This document shows positions 31,796-44,384 of a stretch of 64,000 nucleotides of DNA, in pieces (position 1 is the stretch's first letter; each line of letters opens with the position of its first letter). The DNA is taken from assembly GCA_949752745.1 (NCBI GenBank), contig OX457027.1, forward strand, positions 55,618,053 through 55,682,052, in the 5' to 3' direction. This stretch comes from Protula sp. h YS-2021 (lineage: Eukaryota > Annelida > Polychaeta > Sabellida > Serpulidae). Position numbers and translations under genes: made by a program. The notes beneath the pieces are model-generated. The model searched no databases. It had not been told where the DNA came from and saw nothing but the letters and a program-made list of their open reading frames with translations.

Positions 31796-31823
31796 AAATT
31801 GCACAGACGGACAGACGGACGGC

Positions 31824-31950
31824 AGGGCCGACAAACTCGTCTTATGGGGAATTTTCTTAGGGGGAATCGCATTTGTCCATATTTAAGAGGAATTTGCCAC
31901 TCATGATTTGGACAAATTTTGGGTGCGAGTGGAATGGTCTTAAGGGGAAA
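31824..31950. repeat. Junction of composite macrosatellite with the short-repeat satellite
   Basis: The microsatellite ends in acggcagggccgacaaactc and passes into diverged units (cttatggggaattttcttag, tccatatttaagaggaattt) that resemble the 25-bp repeat. Confidence 0.6.
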
Positions 31951-32175
31951 TTTTGTCTGTCGTCTTGTGGGGAAATTTTGTCTGTCGTCTTGTGGGGAAA
32001 TTTTGTCTGTCGTCTTGTGGGGCAATTTTGTCTGTCGTCTTGTGGGGCTATTTTGTCTGTCGTCTTGTGGGGCAATTTTGTCTGTCGTCTTGTGGGGCAA
32101 TTTTGTCTGTTGTCTTGTGGGGCAATTTTGTCTGTTGTCTTGTGGGGCAATTTTGTCCGTCGTCATGTGTGGTAA
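31951..32175. repeat. 25-bp tandem array, nine units
   Basis: Units start every 25 bp from 31951: ttttgtctgtcgtcttgtgg followed by ggcaa (ggaaa in the first units). As 25 is not a multiple of 3, the array reads through all three frames per strand as a 25-residue repeat; it contains no stop in several frames, which explains long but meaningless open frames here (up to 221 codons on the minus strand, 31726-32391). Confidence 0.97.
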
Positions 32176-33180
32176 AAGGATCCATTTGCTTAGGAGGCAA
32201 CTAACTTTGTCCATTGTCTCATGGGGTAAAAGCATCACTTGTATAGAAGGCACTTTTGTATGTCGTATTGTGCAGTAAAAGCATCCATTTGCATGGGAGG
32301 CAGATTTGTCCGACGGCTTGTGGGCTAAAACAAGCAGGCCATGCCACTTTGGTTTCAAGGGTAATATTTTGTCTGTCGTCCTCTGGGGCAATTTTGTCCA
32401 TCGTCATGTGTGGTAAAAGCATCCAGTTGCATTGGAGGCAACTTTTTTCTTTATTTTTGGTGGGGTAAAGGCATCCACTTGCCTAGGAGGCAACTACGTT
32501 TGTCCATTGTCTCGTGGAGTAAATGCATTCACTTGTATAGGAGACACCATTGTCCGTCGGACTGTGGGGTAAAGCATCCACTTGTACGACAGGCAGATGG
32601 TAAAGCATCCAGTTGAACGGGAAGGATTTTTTTCTTTATTTTCGGTTGGGTAAAGGCATCCACTCGTCTAGGACTCAACTGACTTTGTCAATTTTCTCGT
32701 GGGATAAAAGCATCCACTTGTATAGGAAGCACCTTTGTCCGTCGTATTGTGAGGTAAAACAAACAAGTCATATCACTATGGTCTTAAGAGTAATATTTTG
32801 TCTGTCGTCTTGTGGGGCAATTAAGTTTTAACATATACTTGGGAGGCAGACTTCGCTAAATGTTAATATTCTTCTTTAAAAAGTTTTCCGTACACATTGC
32901 AAAAACAAAAATATTGTAACGAATATACTTTTTTCTGAGAATTCCAACTGAAAAATAACTCTTCCTAAATACACACCCTACTGCTGTAACAACTGTCCAT
33001 ATAATAGGATGTAGATTTATAGTAATTATAAGAAACATGTTCAGCCACATTGCAATGAAAAAAATATTGTAAGGAAGATATTTTCTTAGAATTCCGACAA
33101 TTAAATAAATCTTCTTAAAAGTCACACACTGCTGCCGTACCAATTGTCCATTTACTCAGGAGGGAGACTTATAAAAGTTA
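32176..33180. repeat. Transition zone from 25-bp repeat to 570-bp satellite
   Basis: Blocks of about 50-60 bp such as taaaagcatccacttgtata / ggaggcacctttgtccgtcg recur at 32209-32830 with interspersed units of the 25-bp type (about 32369-32400, 32797-32825). From 32840 words typical of the 570-bp satellite appear (tatacttgggaggcagactt, aaaaatattgtaacgaat, agaattccgac). Confidence 0.8.
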
Positions 33181-33721
33181 TAACAAAAACGTATATAGTT
33201 GTATGATATATGATTTTCCAAGGCTGAAAACAGGAAAAAACAGGGCGCCACTGTATTTGTGTTCCTTGTCGTGACTTGAGATGAATAGAGCTAAAAGTTG
33301 TCCAGTGACATAGGGGGAAGATTCAACGAATGGGAGGCAGATTTAAAGATGGCAAGTTTTTATCACAAAATAATTCACAAAAAGTTTAAAAAGTTAGGAT
33401 ACGTAAACAGCCATGTTGTTCTCACATTTACATGGTCGGCACTAGAGAGCCTGATGAAATAAAAAAACTATCTTTTTCTTGTGTATCCTCAGTGAATTTA
33501 AATCACGGGAGATGAATTTTGTCCATATACTTGGGAGCAGACTTCACTAAATGTTAATATTCTTATTCAAAAAGACCTCAAGTTTTCCGTACACGTTGCA
33601 AAGACAAAATTATTGTAACGAATATATCTTTCTTGTTCTTAGTATGCGAACTTTTAACAAGTCTTCTTAAAAGTCACATCCTACTGCTGTAACAACTGTC
33701 CATATACTTAGGAGGCAAACT

Positions 33722-34461
33722 TTATCAATGTTTGTGTTAGCGTATAAATGGGGTGCATTTTTCACGCACAATATTTTGCACTTATGCAAATTAATAGTGC
33801 TAAAATATTGCTTCTGTTCTTAGAAAACACAGTTCATTACAGAATAGGTATTAATGCATCCCAGAAACAGATTTGGTTTGAAACATACTTTAATTAAAAA
33901 TTAAGTCACAACTGCAAACCTTAGTAGTTACTCAATAAAAACAATGCCATACAGACTATACGAAACAAGAATCAACATCCTATTTTCCTTATCTGCAAAT
34001 TTAATTCCGCTGATAACCGTGTGCAACATTTCAACATTAATATTTGAAAGAAATTCCAAGTCATACAGGACTAACAGTTCCAATAACAATTTCATTCGTT
34101 TCTAACCACACAAACGTTGAATTCTGATTTCTAGAACATTTCACAGCTTTGAACGTTTAAAAAAACTGAAGTCTTGTATGTTTCGACGACTTTACTTAAT
34201 TAGCCTTAACTACGATAAGCCTTACGCTGGGCTCAATTCCATAGTCGTCTGAGACACCGATTCATATTTTACATGATATCCCACCATAAAATGGTCATCA
34301 GTTGGAAATAGACTCTGCCAACAACAAAACTTATTCTACTAAACAGCCTCTACTGGTATTAGATCACATGTTTTCTTAAACAAAACCTGAACGATAAAGA
34401 TACAAGCAGATTGCAAGATTCTCCGATATAGTAAAATATTCCGCATATTGACAATATTCTT
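33722..34461. repeat. 740-bp extra block within the proximal satellite, copy 1
   Basis: A segment from tatcaatgtttgtgttagcg to gcatattgacaatattcttt lacks the usual monomer words. It includes 'acgctgggctcaattccata' and 'ctactggtattagatc'. It recurs about 1.73 kb later, so it is part of a longer repeat unit at the array edge. No coding potential seen. Confidence 0.85.
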
Positions 34462-35453
34462 TGTCCATATTTTGGGAGGCAGATTTAAAATAGTAAGTCT
34501 TTATGAAAGAATAATTCCAAAAAAGATAACAAATATGTTAGAATACGTAAACAGCCATGTTATTATCACTTTACATCGTTGGCACTAGAGAGCCTGATGA
34601 AATAAAACAACTATCATGTTTTTCTTGTATGTCCTCAGTGAATCTAAATCGCGGGAGTTAAAAATTTTGTCCATATACTTGGGAGGCAGTCTTCACTAAA
34701 TGTTAAAATTCTTCTTCAAAAAGACCTCAAGTTTTCAATAAACACATTGCAATGACAAAATTATTGTAACAAATATATTTTTCTTGTTTTTAGAATTCCG
34801 AGCATTAAATGAGTCTTTTAAAAAGTCACACCTTACTGCCGTACCAATTTTCCACTTACTCAGGAGGCAGGCTTATAAAAGTTATAACAAAAATGTATAT
34901 AGTTGTATGATATATGATTTTGCAAGGCTGAAAACGTCCATATCTTAGGGGCAGGAAACAATAGGGAGCCACTGTATTTTTGCTCCTTCTCCGTGACATG
35001 AGATGAATAGAACTAGAAGTTGTCCTTTGACTTAGGGGGAAGATTTAACGATTGGGAGGCAGATTTAAAACAGTAAATTTTAATGGAAAAATAATTCCCA
35101 AAAAAGTTAAATAAACGCTAGGATAGGTAAAGCGCTATATTGTTCTCACATTTACATAGTTGACACTAGAGAGACTGATGAAATAAAACAACTATCATAT
35201 TTTTCTTGTATATCCTCAGTGAATCTAAATCACGGAAGCTAAATTTTGTCCATATACTTGGGAGGCAGACTTCACTAAATGTTAATATTCTTCTTCAGAA
35301 AGACCTCAAATTTTCCGTACACATCGCAATGGCAAAAATATTGTAACGAAAATGTTGCTCTTCTTCTTAGAATTCCGACTATTAAATAAGTCTTCTTAAA
35401 AGTCACACCCTACTGCTGTAACAATTGTCCATATACCTAGAAGGCAGACTTTA

Positions 35454-36196
35454 TCAAATGTTTGTCTTGGTATATAAATGGAGTGCAGTTTTTTCACGCA
35501 CAGTATTTTGCACTTATCCAAATCAGTACTGCTAAAATGTTGCTTCTATTCTTAGAAAATACATTTCATTACAGAAATCTTCTAAAAGGTATTGATGCAT
35601 CCTAGAAATAGATTCGGTTTGAAACATACTTTAATTAAAAATCAACACATAAGTGTAAAACTTAGTAGTTATTCAATAAAAGCAATGCCATACAGACTAT
35701 ACGAAACAAGAATCAACATCCTATTTTCATTATCTGCAAATTTGATTCAGCTGATAACCATGTGCAACATTTCATATTTGAAAGAAATTTTTTAAGATAT
35801 ACAAGACTAACAGTTCCAATAACAATTTCATTCGTTTCTAACCACACAAATGTTGAATTCTGATTTCTAGAACATTTCACAACTTTGAACGTTTAAAAAA
35901 ACTGAAGTCTTGTATGTTTCGACGACTTTACTTAATTAGCCTTAACTACGAAAAGCCTTACGCTGGGCACAAGTCCACAGTCGTCTGAGACACCGATTCA
36001 TCTTTTACATTATGTACCACCATAAAATGGTCATCAGTTGGAAAAAGACTCTGCCAACAACAAAACTTATTCTACTAAACAGCCTCTACTGGTATTAGAT
36101 CCCATGTTTTCCTAAACAAACCCTGAACGATAAAGATACAAGCAGATTGCAAGATTCTCCGATATAGTAAAATATTCCGCATATTGACAATATTCT
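35454..36196. repeat. 740-bp extra block within the proximal satellite, copy 2
   Basis: Diverged copy of 33722-34461 with many substitutions and small indels. The two blocks plus adjacent monomers make a unit of about 1.73 kb. Confidence 0.85.
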
Positions 36197-36400
36197 TTGT
36201 CCATATTTTGGGAGGCAGATTTAAAATAGTAAGTCTTTATGAAAGAATAATTCCAAAAAAGATAACAAATACGTTAGGATACGTAAACAGCCATGTTATT
36301 ATCACTTTACATCGTTGGCACTAGAGAGAGTGATGAAATAAAACAACTACATTTTTCTTGTATATCCTCAGTGAATCTAAATCGCGGGAGTTTAATTTTG

Positions 36401-39400
36401 TCCATATACTTGGGAGGCAGACTTCACTAAATGTTAATATTCTTCTTCAAAAAGACCTCAAGTTTTCAATAAACACATTGCAATGACAAAATTATTGTAA
36501 CAAATATATTTTTCTTGTTCTTAGAATTCCGAGCATTAAATGAGTCTTTTAAAAAGTCACACCTTACTGCCGTACCAATTTTCCACTTACTCAGGAGGCA
36601 GACTTATAAAAGTTATCACAAAAATGTATATAGTTGTATGATATATGATTTTCCAAGGCGAAAACGTCCATATCTTAGGGGCAGGAAACTAGAAGTTGTC
36701 CTTTGACTTAGGGGGAAGATTTAACGATTGGGAGGCGGATTTAAAACAGTAAATTTTAATGGAAAAATAATTCCCAAACATTGAAAATAAACGCTAGGAT
36801 AGGTAAAACGCTATGTTGTTCTCACATTTTCATAGTTGATACTAGAGAGCCTGATGAAATAAAAAAACTATCATATTTATCTTGTATATCCTCAGTGAAT
36901 CTAAATCACGGAAGCTAAATTTTGTCCATATACTTGGGAGGCAGACTTCACTAAATGTTAATATTCTTCTTCAAAAATACCTCAAGTGTTCCATCCACAT
37001 TGCAATGACGAAATTATTGTAACGAATATATTTTTCTTGTTCTTAGAATTCCGACCATTAAATAAGTATTCCTAAGAGTCACACCTTACTGCCGTACCAA
37101 TTGTCCATTTACTCAGGAGGCAAACTTATTAGAGTTATAACAAAAATGTATATAGTTGTATGATATATGATATTCCATGGCTGAAAACGTCTATATCTTA
37201 GGGCCGGAAAAAAATAGAGAGCCACTGTATTTTTGCTCCTTTTCCTTGACATGAGATGAATAGAGCTAGAAGTTGTCCTTTGACTTAGGGGAAGATTTCA
37301 AGATTGGGAGGCGGATTTAAAACAGTAAATTTTAATGGAAAAATAATTCCCAAACATTGAAAATAAACGCTAGGATAGGTAAAACGCTATATTGTTCTCA
37401 CATTTACATAGTTGATACTAGAGAGCCTGATGAAATAAAACAACTATCATATTTTTCTTGTATATTCTCAGTGAATCTAAATCACGTAAGCTAAATTTTG
37501 TCCATATACTTGGGAGGCAGACTTCATTAAATGCTAATATTCCTCTTCAAAAAGACCTGACGTTTTCAATAAAGACATTACAATGACAAAATTATTGTAA
37601 CGAATATATTTTTCTTGTTCTTGGAATTTCGACCATTAAATAAGTCATTTAAAAAGTCAAACCCTACTGCCGTACCAATTGTCCATTTACTCAGGAGGCA
37701 AACTTATTATAGTTATAACAAAAATGTATATAGTTGTATGATATATGATTTTGCAAGGCTGAAAACGTCCATATCTTAGGGGCAGAAAAAAATAGGGAGC
37801 CACTGAATTTTTGCTCCTTTTCCGTGACATGAAATAAATAGAGCTAGAAATTGTCCTTTGACTTAGGGGGGAAGATTTCAAGATTGGGAGGCAGATTTAA
37901 AACAGTAAATTTTAATGGAAAAATATCTCCCAAAAAGTGAAAAAAAAACGCAAGGATAGATAAAGCGACATGTTCTTCTCACTTTCACATAGTTGTCACT
38001 AGAGCCTGATGAAATAAAACAACCATCATATTTTTCTTGTATATCCTCAGTGAATCTAAATCAAGGAAATTAAATTTTTTCCATATACTTGGGAGGCAGA
38101 CTTCATTAATGTTAATATTCTTCTTCAAAAACACCTCAAGTGCTCCATCCACATTGCAATGACAAAATTATGGTAACGAATATATTTTCTTGTTCTTAGA
38201 ATTAAGACCATTAAATAAGTCTTCTTATGAGTCACACCATACTGCCGTACCAATTGTCCATTTACGCAGGAGGCAAACTTATTATAGTTATAACAAATAT
38301 GTATATAGTTTTATGATATATGATTTTCCAAGGCTGAAAACGTCTATATCTTAGGGGCAGAAAAAAAATAGGGAGCCACTGTATTTTTGCTCCTTCTCCG
38401 TGACATGAGATGAATAGAGCTAGAAGTTGTCCTTTGACTTAGGGGGAAGATTTCAAGATTGGGAGGCAGATTTAAAACAGTAAATTTTAATGGAAAAATA
38501 ATTCCCAAGCAATGAAAATAAACGCTAGGATAGGTAAAACGCTATATTGTTCTCACATTTACATAGTTGATGCTAGAGAGATTGATGAAATAAAACAACT
38601 ATCATATTTTTCTTGTATATATTCAGTGAATCTAAATCACGTAAGCTAAATTTTGTCCATATACTTGGGAGGCAGACTTCATTAAATGCTAATATTCCTC
38701 TTCAAAAAGACCTGAAGTTTTCAATAAACACATTGCAATGACAAAATTGTTGTAACGAATATATTTTTCTTGTTCTTGGAATTCAGACCATTAAATAACT
38801 CATCTAAAAAGTCAAACCCTACTGCCGTATCAACTATACATTTACTCAGGAGGCAAACTTATTATAGTTATAACAAAAATGTATATAGTTGTAAAATATA
38901 TGATTTTCCAAGGCTGAAAACGTCCATATCTTAGGGCCAGAAAAAATAGGGAGCCACTCAATTTTTCCTCCTTTTCCATGACATGAAATAAATAGAGCTA
39001 GAAATTGTCCTTTGACTTAGGGGGGAAGATTTCAAGATTGGGAGGCAGATTTAAAACAGTAAATTTTAATGGAAAAATATCTCCCAAAAAGTGAAAAAAA
39101 AACGCAAGGATAGATAAAGCGACATGTTCTTCTCACTTTCACATAGTTGTCACTAGAGCCTGATGAAATAAAACAACCATCATATTTTTCTTGTATATCC
39201 TCAGTGAATCTAAATCAAGGAAATTAAATTTTTTCCATATACTTGGGAGGCAGACTTCATTAATGTTAATATTCTTCTTCAAAAACACCTCAAGTGCTCC
39301 ATCCACATTGCAATGACAAAATTATTGTAACGAATATATTTTTCTTGTTCTTGGAATTCCGACCATTAAATAAGTCATCTAAAAAGTCAAACCCTACTGC

Positions 39401-42400
39401 CGTACCAATTGTCCATTTACTCAGGAGGCGAACTTATTATAGTTATAAGAAAAATGTATATAGTTGTATGATATATGATTTTGCAAGGCTGAAAACGTCC
39501 ATATCTTAGGGGCAGAAAAAATAGGGAGCCACTCAATTTTTGCTCCTTTTCCGTGAGATGAGATCAATAGAGCTAGAAGTTGTCCTTTGACTTAGGGGGA
39601 AGATTTCAAGATTGGGAGGCAGATTTAAAACAGTCAATTTTAATGGAAAAATATTTCTCAAAAAGTGAAAAAAAAACGCTAGGATAGATAAAGCGACATG
39701 TTCTTCGCACTTTCACTAGAGCCTGATGAAATAAAACAACTATCATATTTTTCTTGTATATCCTGAGTGAATCTAAATCAAGGAAGTTAAATTTTGTCCA
39801 TATACTTGGGAGGCAGACTTCACTAAATGTTAATATTCTTCTTCAAAAAGACCTGATGTTTTCAATAAACACATTGCAATGACAAAATTATTGTAACGAA
39901 TATATTTTTCTTGTTCTTGGAATTCAGACCATTAAATAATTCATCTAAAAAGTCAAACCCTACTGCCGTACCAATTGTCCATTTACTCAGGAGGCAAACT
40001 TATTATAGTTATAACAAATATGTATATAGTTTTATGATATATGATTTTCCAAGGCTGAAAACGTCTATATCTTAGGGGCAGAAAAAAATAGGGAGCCACT
40101 GTATTTTTGCTCCTTCTCCGTGACATGAGATGAATAGAGCTAGAAGTTGTCCTTTGACTTAGGGGGAAGATTTCAAGATTGGGAGGCAGATTTAAAGCAG
40201 TAAATTTTAACGGAAAAATAATTCCCAAGCAATGAAAATAAACGCTAGGATAGGTAAAACGCTATATTGTTCTCACATTTACATAGTTGATGCTAGAGAG
40301 ATTGATGAAATAAAACAACTATCATATTTTTCTTGTATATATTCAGTGAATCTAAATCAAGTAAGCTAAATTTTGTCCATATACTTGGGAGGCAGACTTC
40401 ATTAAATGCTAATATTCCTCTTCAAAAAGACCTGAAGTTTTCAATAAACACATTGCAATGACAAAATTGTTGTAACGAATATATTTTTCTTGTTCTTGGA
40501 ATTCAGACCATTAAATAACTCATCTAAAAAGTCAAACCCTACTGCCGTATCAACTATACATTTACTCAGGAGGCAAACTTATTATAGTTATAACAAAAAT
40601 GTATATAGTTGTAAAATATATGATTTTCCAAGGCTGAAAACGTCCATATCTTAGGGCCAGAAAAAATAGGGAGCCACTGAATTTTTCCTCCTTTTCCATG
40701 ACATGAGATGAATAGAGCTAGAAGTTGTCCTTTGACTTAGGGGGAAGATTTCAAGATTGGGAGGCAGATTTAAAACAGTAAATTTTAATGAAAGAATATT
40801 TCAGAAAAAGTGAAAAAAAAACACGCAAGGATAGATAAAGCGACATGTTCTTCTCCCTTTCACATAGTAGGCACTAGAGAGCCTGATGAAATAAAACAAC
40901 TGTCATATTTTTCTTGTACATCCTCAGTAAATCTAAATCACGGAAGCTAAATTTTGCCCATATACTTGGGAGGCAGACTTCACTAAAAGTTAATATTCTT
41001 CTTCAAAAACATCTCAAGTGCTCTATCCTCATTGCAATGACAATTATTGTAACGAATATATTTTTCTTCTTCTTAGAATTCCGACCATTAAATAAGTCTT
41101 CTTAAGAGTCACACCCTACTGCCGTACCAATTGTCCATTTAATCAGGAGGCAAACTTATTATAGTTATAACAAAAATGTATATAGTTGTATGATATATGA
41201 CATTGCAGGGCTTAAAACGTCCATATTTTAGGGGCAGAAAAAAATAGGGAGCCACTGTATTTTTGCTCCTTCTCCGTGACATGAGATGAATAGAGCTAGA
41301 AGTTGTCCTTTGACTTATGGGGAAGATTTCAAGATCGGGAGGCAGATTTAAAACAGTAAATTTTAATGGAAAAATAATTCCAAGCATTAAAAATAAACGC
41401 TAGGATAGGTAAAACACTATGTTGTTCTCACATTTACATAGTTGATAGTAGAGAGAATGATGAAATAAAACTATCATATTTTTCTTGTATATCCTCAATG
41501 AATCTAAATCACGTAAGCTAAATTTTGTCCATATACTTGGGAGGCAGACTTCACTAAATGTTAATATTCTTCTTCAGAAACACCTCAAGTGCTCCATCCA
41601 CATTGCAATGACAAAATTATTGTAACGAATATATTTTTCTTGTTCTTAGAATTCCGACCATTAAATAAGTCTTCTTAAGAGTCACACCCTACTGCCGTAC
41701 CAATTGTCCATTTACGCAGGAGGCAAACTTATTATAGTTATAACAAAAATGTATATAGTTGTACGATATATGATTTTCAAGGCTGAAAACGTCCATATCT
41801 TAGGGCCAGAAAAAATAGGGAGCAACTGTATTTTTGCTCCTTCTCCGTGACATGAGATGAATAGAGCTAGAAGTTGTCCTTTGACTTAGGGGGAAGATTT
41901 CAAGATTGGGAGGCAGATTTAAAACAGTCAATTTTAATGGAAAAATAATTCCCAAACATTGAAAATAAACGCTAGGATAGGTAAAACGCTATGTTGTTCT
42001 CACATTTACATAGTTGATACTAGAGAGCCTGATGAAATAAAACTATCATATTTTTCTTGTATATCTTCAGTGAATCTAAATCACGGAAGCTAAATTTTGT
42101 CCATATACTTGGGAGGCAGACTTCATTAAATGCTAATATTCCTCTTCAAAAAGACCTGATGTTTTCAATAAACACATTGCAATGACAAAATTATTGTAAC
42201 GAATATATTTTTCTTGTTCTTGGAATTCCGACCATTAAATAAGTCATCTAAAAAGTCAAACCCTACTGCCGTACCAATTGTCCATTTACTCAGGAGGCAA
42301 ACTTATTATAGTTATAACAAAAATGTATATAGTTGTATGATATATAATTTTGCAAAGCTGAAAACGTCCATATCTTAGGGGCAGAAAAAATAGGGAGCCA

Positions 42401-44384
42401 CTCAATTTTTGCTCCTTTTCCGTGACATGAAATCAATAGAGCTAGAAGTTGTCCTTTGACTTAGGGGGAAGATTTCAAGATTGGGAGGCAGATTTAAAAC
42501 AGTAAATTTTAATGGAAAAATATTTCCTAAAAGGTGAAAAAAAAGCAAGGATAGATAAAGCGACATATTCTTCTCACTTTCACTAGAGCCTGATGAAATA
42601 AAACATCTATCATATTTTTCTTGTATATCCTCAGTGAATCTAAATCAAGGAAAGTAAATTTTGTCCATATACTTGGGAGGCAGACTTCATTAAATGATAA
42701 TATTCCTCTTCAAAAAGACCTGATGTTTTCAATAAACACATTGCGATGACAAAATTATTGTAACGAATATATTTTTCTTGTTCTTGGAATTCCGACCATT
42801 AAATAAGTCATCTAAAAAGTCAAACCCTACTGCCGTACCAATTGTCCATTTACTCAGGAGGCAAACTTATTATAGTTATAACAAAAATGTATATAGTTGT
42901 ATGATATATGATTTTGCAAGGCTGAAAACGTCCATATCTTAGGGCCAGAAAAAATAGGGAGTCACTAAATTTCTGCTCCTTTTCCGTGACATGAGATGAA
43001 TAGAGCTAGGAGTTGTCCTTTGACTTAGGGGGAAGCTTTCAAGATTGAGAGGCAGATTTAAAACAGTAAATTTTAATGGAAAAATAATTCCCAAACATTG
43101 AAAATAAACGCTAGGATAGGTAAAACGCTATGTTGTTCTCACATTTACATAGTTGATACTAGAGAGCCTGATGAAATAAAACAACTATCATATTTTTTCG
43201 TATATCCTCAGTGAATCTAAATCACGTAAGCTAAATTTTGTCCATATACTTGGGAGGCAGACTTCATTAAATGCTAATATTCCTCTTCAAAAAGACCTGA
43301 TGTTTTCAATAAACACATTGCAATGACAAAATTATTGTAACGAATATATTTTTCTTGTTCTTGAAATTCTGACCATTAAATAAGTCATCTAAAAAGTCAA
43401 ACCCTACTGCCGTACCAATTGCCCATTTACGCAGGAGGCAAACTTATAATAGTTATAACACGAATCTATATAGTTTTATGATATATGATTTTCCAAGGCT
43501 GAAAACGTCCATATCTTAGGGGCAGAAAAAAATAGGGAGCAACTGTATTTTTGCTCCTTCTCCGTAACATGAGATGAATAGAGCTAGAAGTTGTCCTTTG
43601 ACTTAGGGGGAAGATTTCAAGATTGGGAGGCAGATTTAAAACAGTAAATTTTAATGGAAAAATAATTCCCAAACATTGAAAATAAACGCTAGGATAGGTA
43701 AAACGCTATGTTGTTCTCACATTTACATAGTTGATACTAGAGAGCCTGATGAAATAAAACAACTATCATATTTTTCTTGTATATGTTCAGTGAATCTAAA
43801 TCACGGAAGCTAAATTTTGTCCATATACTTGGGAGGCAGACTTCATTAAATGCTAATATTCCTCTTCAAAAAGACCTGATGTTTTCAATAAACACATTGC
43901 AATGACAAAATTATTGTAACGAATATATTTTTCTTGTTCTTGGAATTCCGACCATTAAATAAGTCATCTAAAAAGTCAAACCCTACTGCCGTACCAATTG
44001 TCCATTTACTCAGGAGGCAAACTTATTATAGTTATAACAAAAATGTATATAGTTGTATGATATATAATTTTGCAAAGCTGAAAACGTCCATATCTTAGGG
44101 CCAGAAAAAATAGGGAGCCACTCAATTTTTGCTCCTTTTCCGTGACATGAAATCAATAGAGCTAGAAGTTGTCCTTTGACTTAGGGGGAAGATTTCAAGA
44201 TTGGGAGGCAGATTTAAAACAGTAAATTTTAATGGAAAAATATTTCCTAAAAAGTGAAAAAAAACGCAAGGATAGATAAAGCGACATGTTCTTCTCACTT
44301 TCACTAGAGCCTGATGAAATAAAACAACTATCATATTTTTCTTGTATATCCTCAGTGAATCTAAATCAAGGAAGTTAAATTTTG
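36401..44384. repeat. Divergent part of the 570-bp satellite (14 monomers)
   Basis: Monomer starts at 36401, 36925, 37501, 38080, 38656, 39234, 39797, 40376, 40957, 41528, 42100, 42664, 43241 and 43820. The first is short (524 bp). Order is less regular than further in, but a trimeric repeat of about 1721 bp is visible (for example aagtaaaatatatgatt-type variants at 38892 and 40613). Confidence 0.85.

Larger units (their letters stand above)
26900..31823. repeat. 1765-bp composite macrosatellite, 2.8 tandem copies
   Basis: Copies at about 26900-28664, 28665-30429 and 30430-31823 (truncated). All landmarks recur at exactly 1765 bp: LINE fragment at 27091, 28856 and 30621; first 180-bp unit; GACGGACA run. 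Copies differ at only a handful of positions that I could see (for example 28187 c versus 31717 g, and 31503-31509). Unit content: three 155-bp satellite units, a LINE endonuclease fragment, five 180-bp repeats, a tetranucleotide microsatellite and a terminal hairpin. Confidence 0.95.

Noticed and set aside
31951..32175. Evenly spaced 25-bp repeats considered as a CRISPR-like array
   Set aside because: Units are directly adjacent with no unique spacers, and the genome is eukaryotic. It is a simple tandem repeat.
31726..32391. Long minus-strand open frame (221 codons), plus similar plus-strand frames
   Set aside because: It is produced by the 25-bp repeat, which lacks stops in several frames. 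It has no domain and several overlapping frames are equally open.
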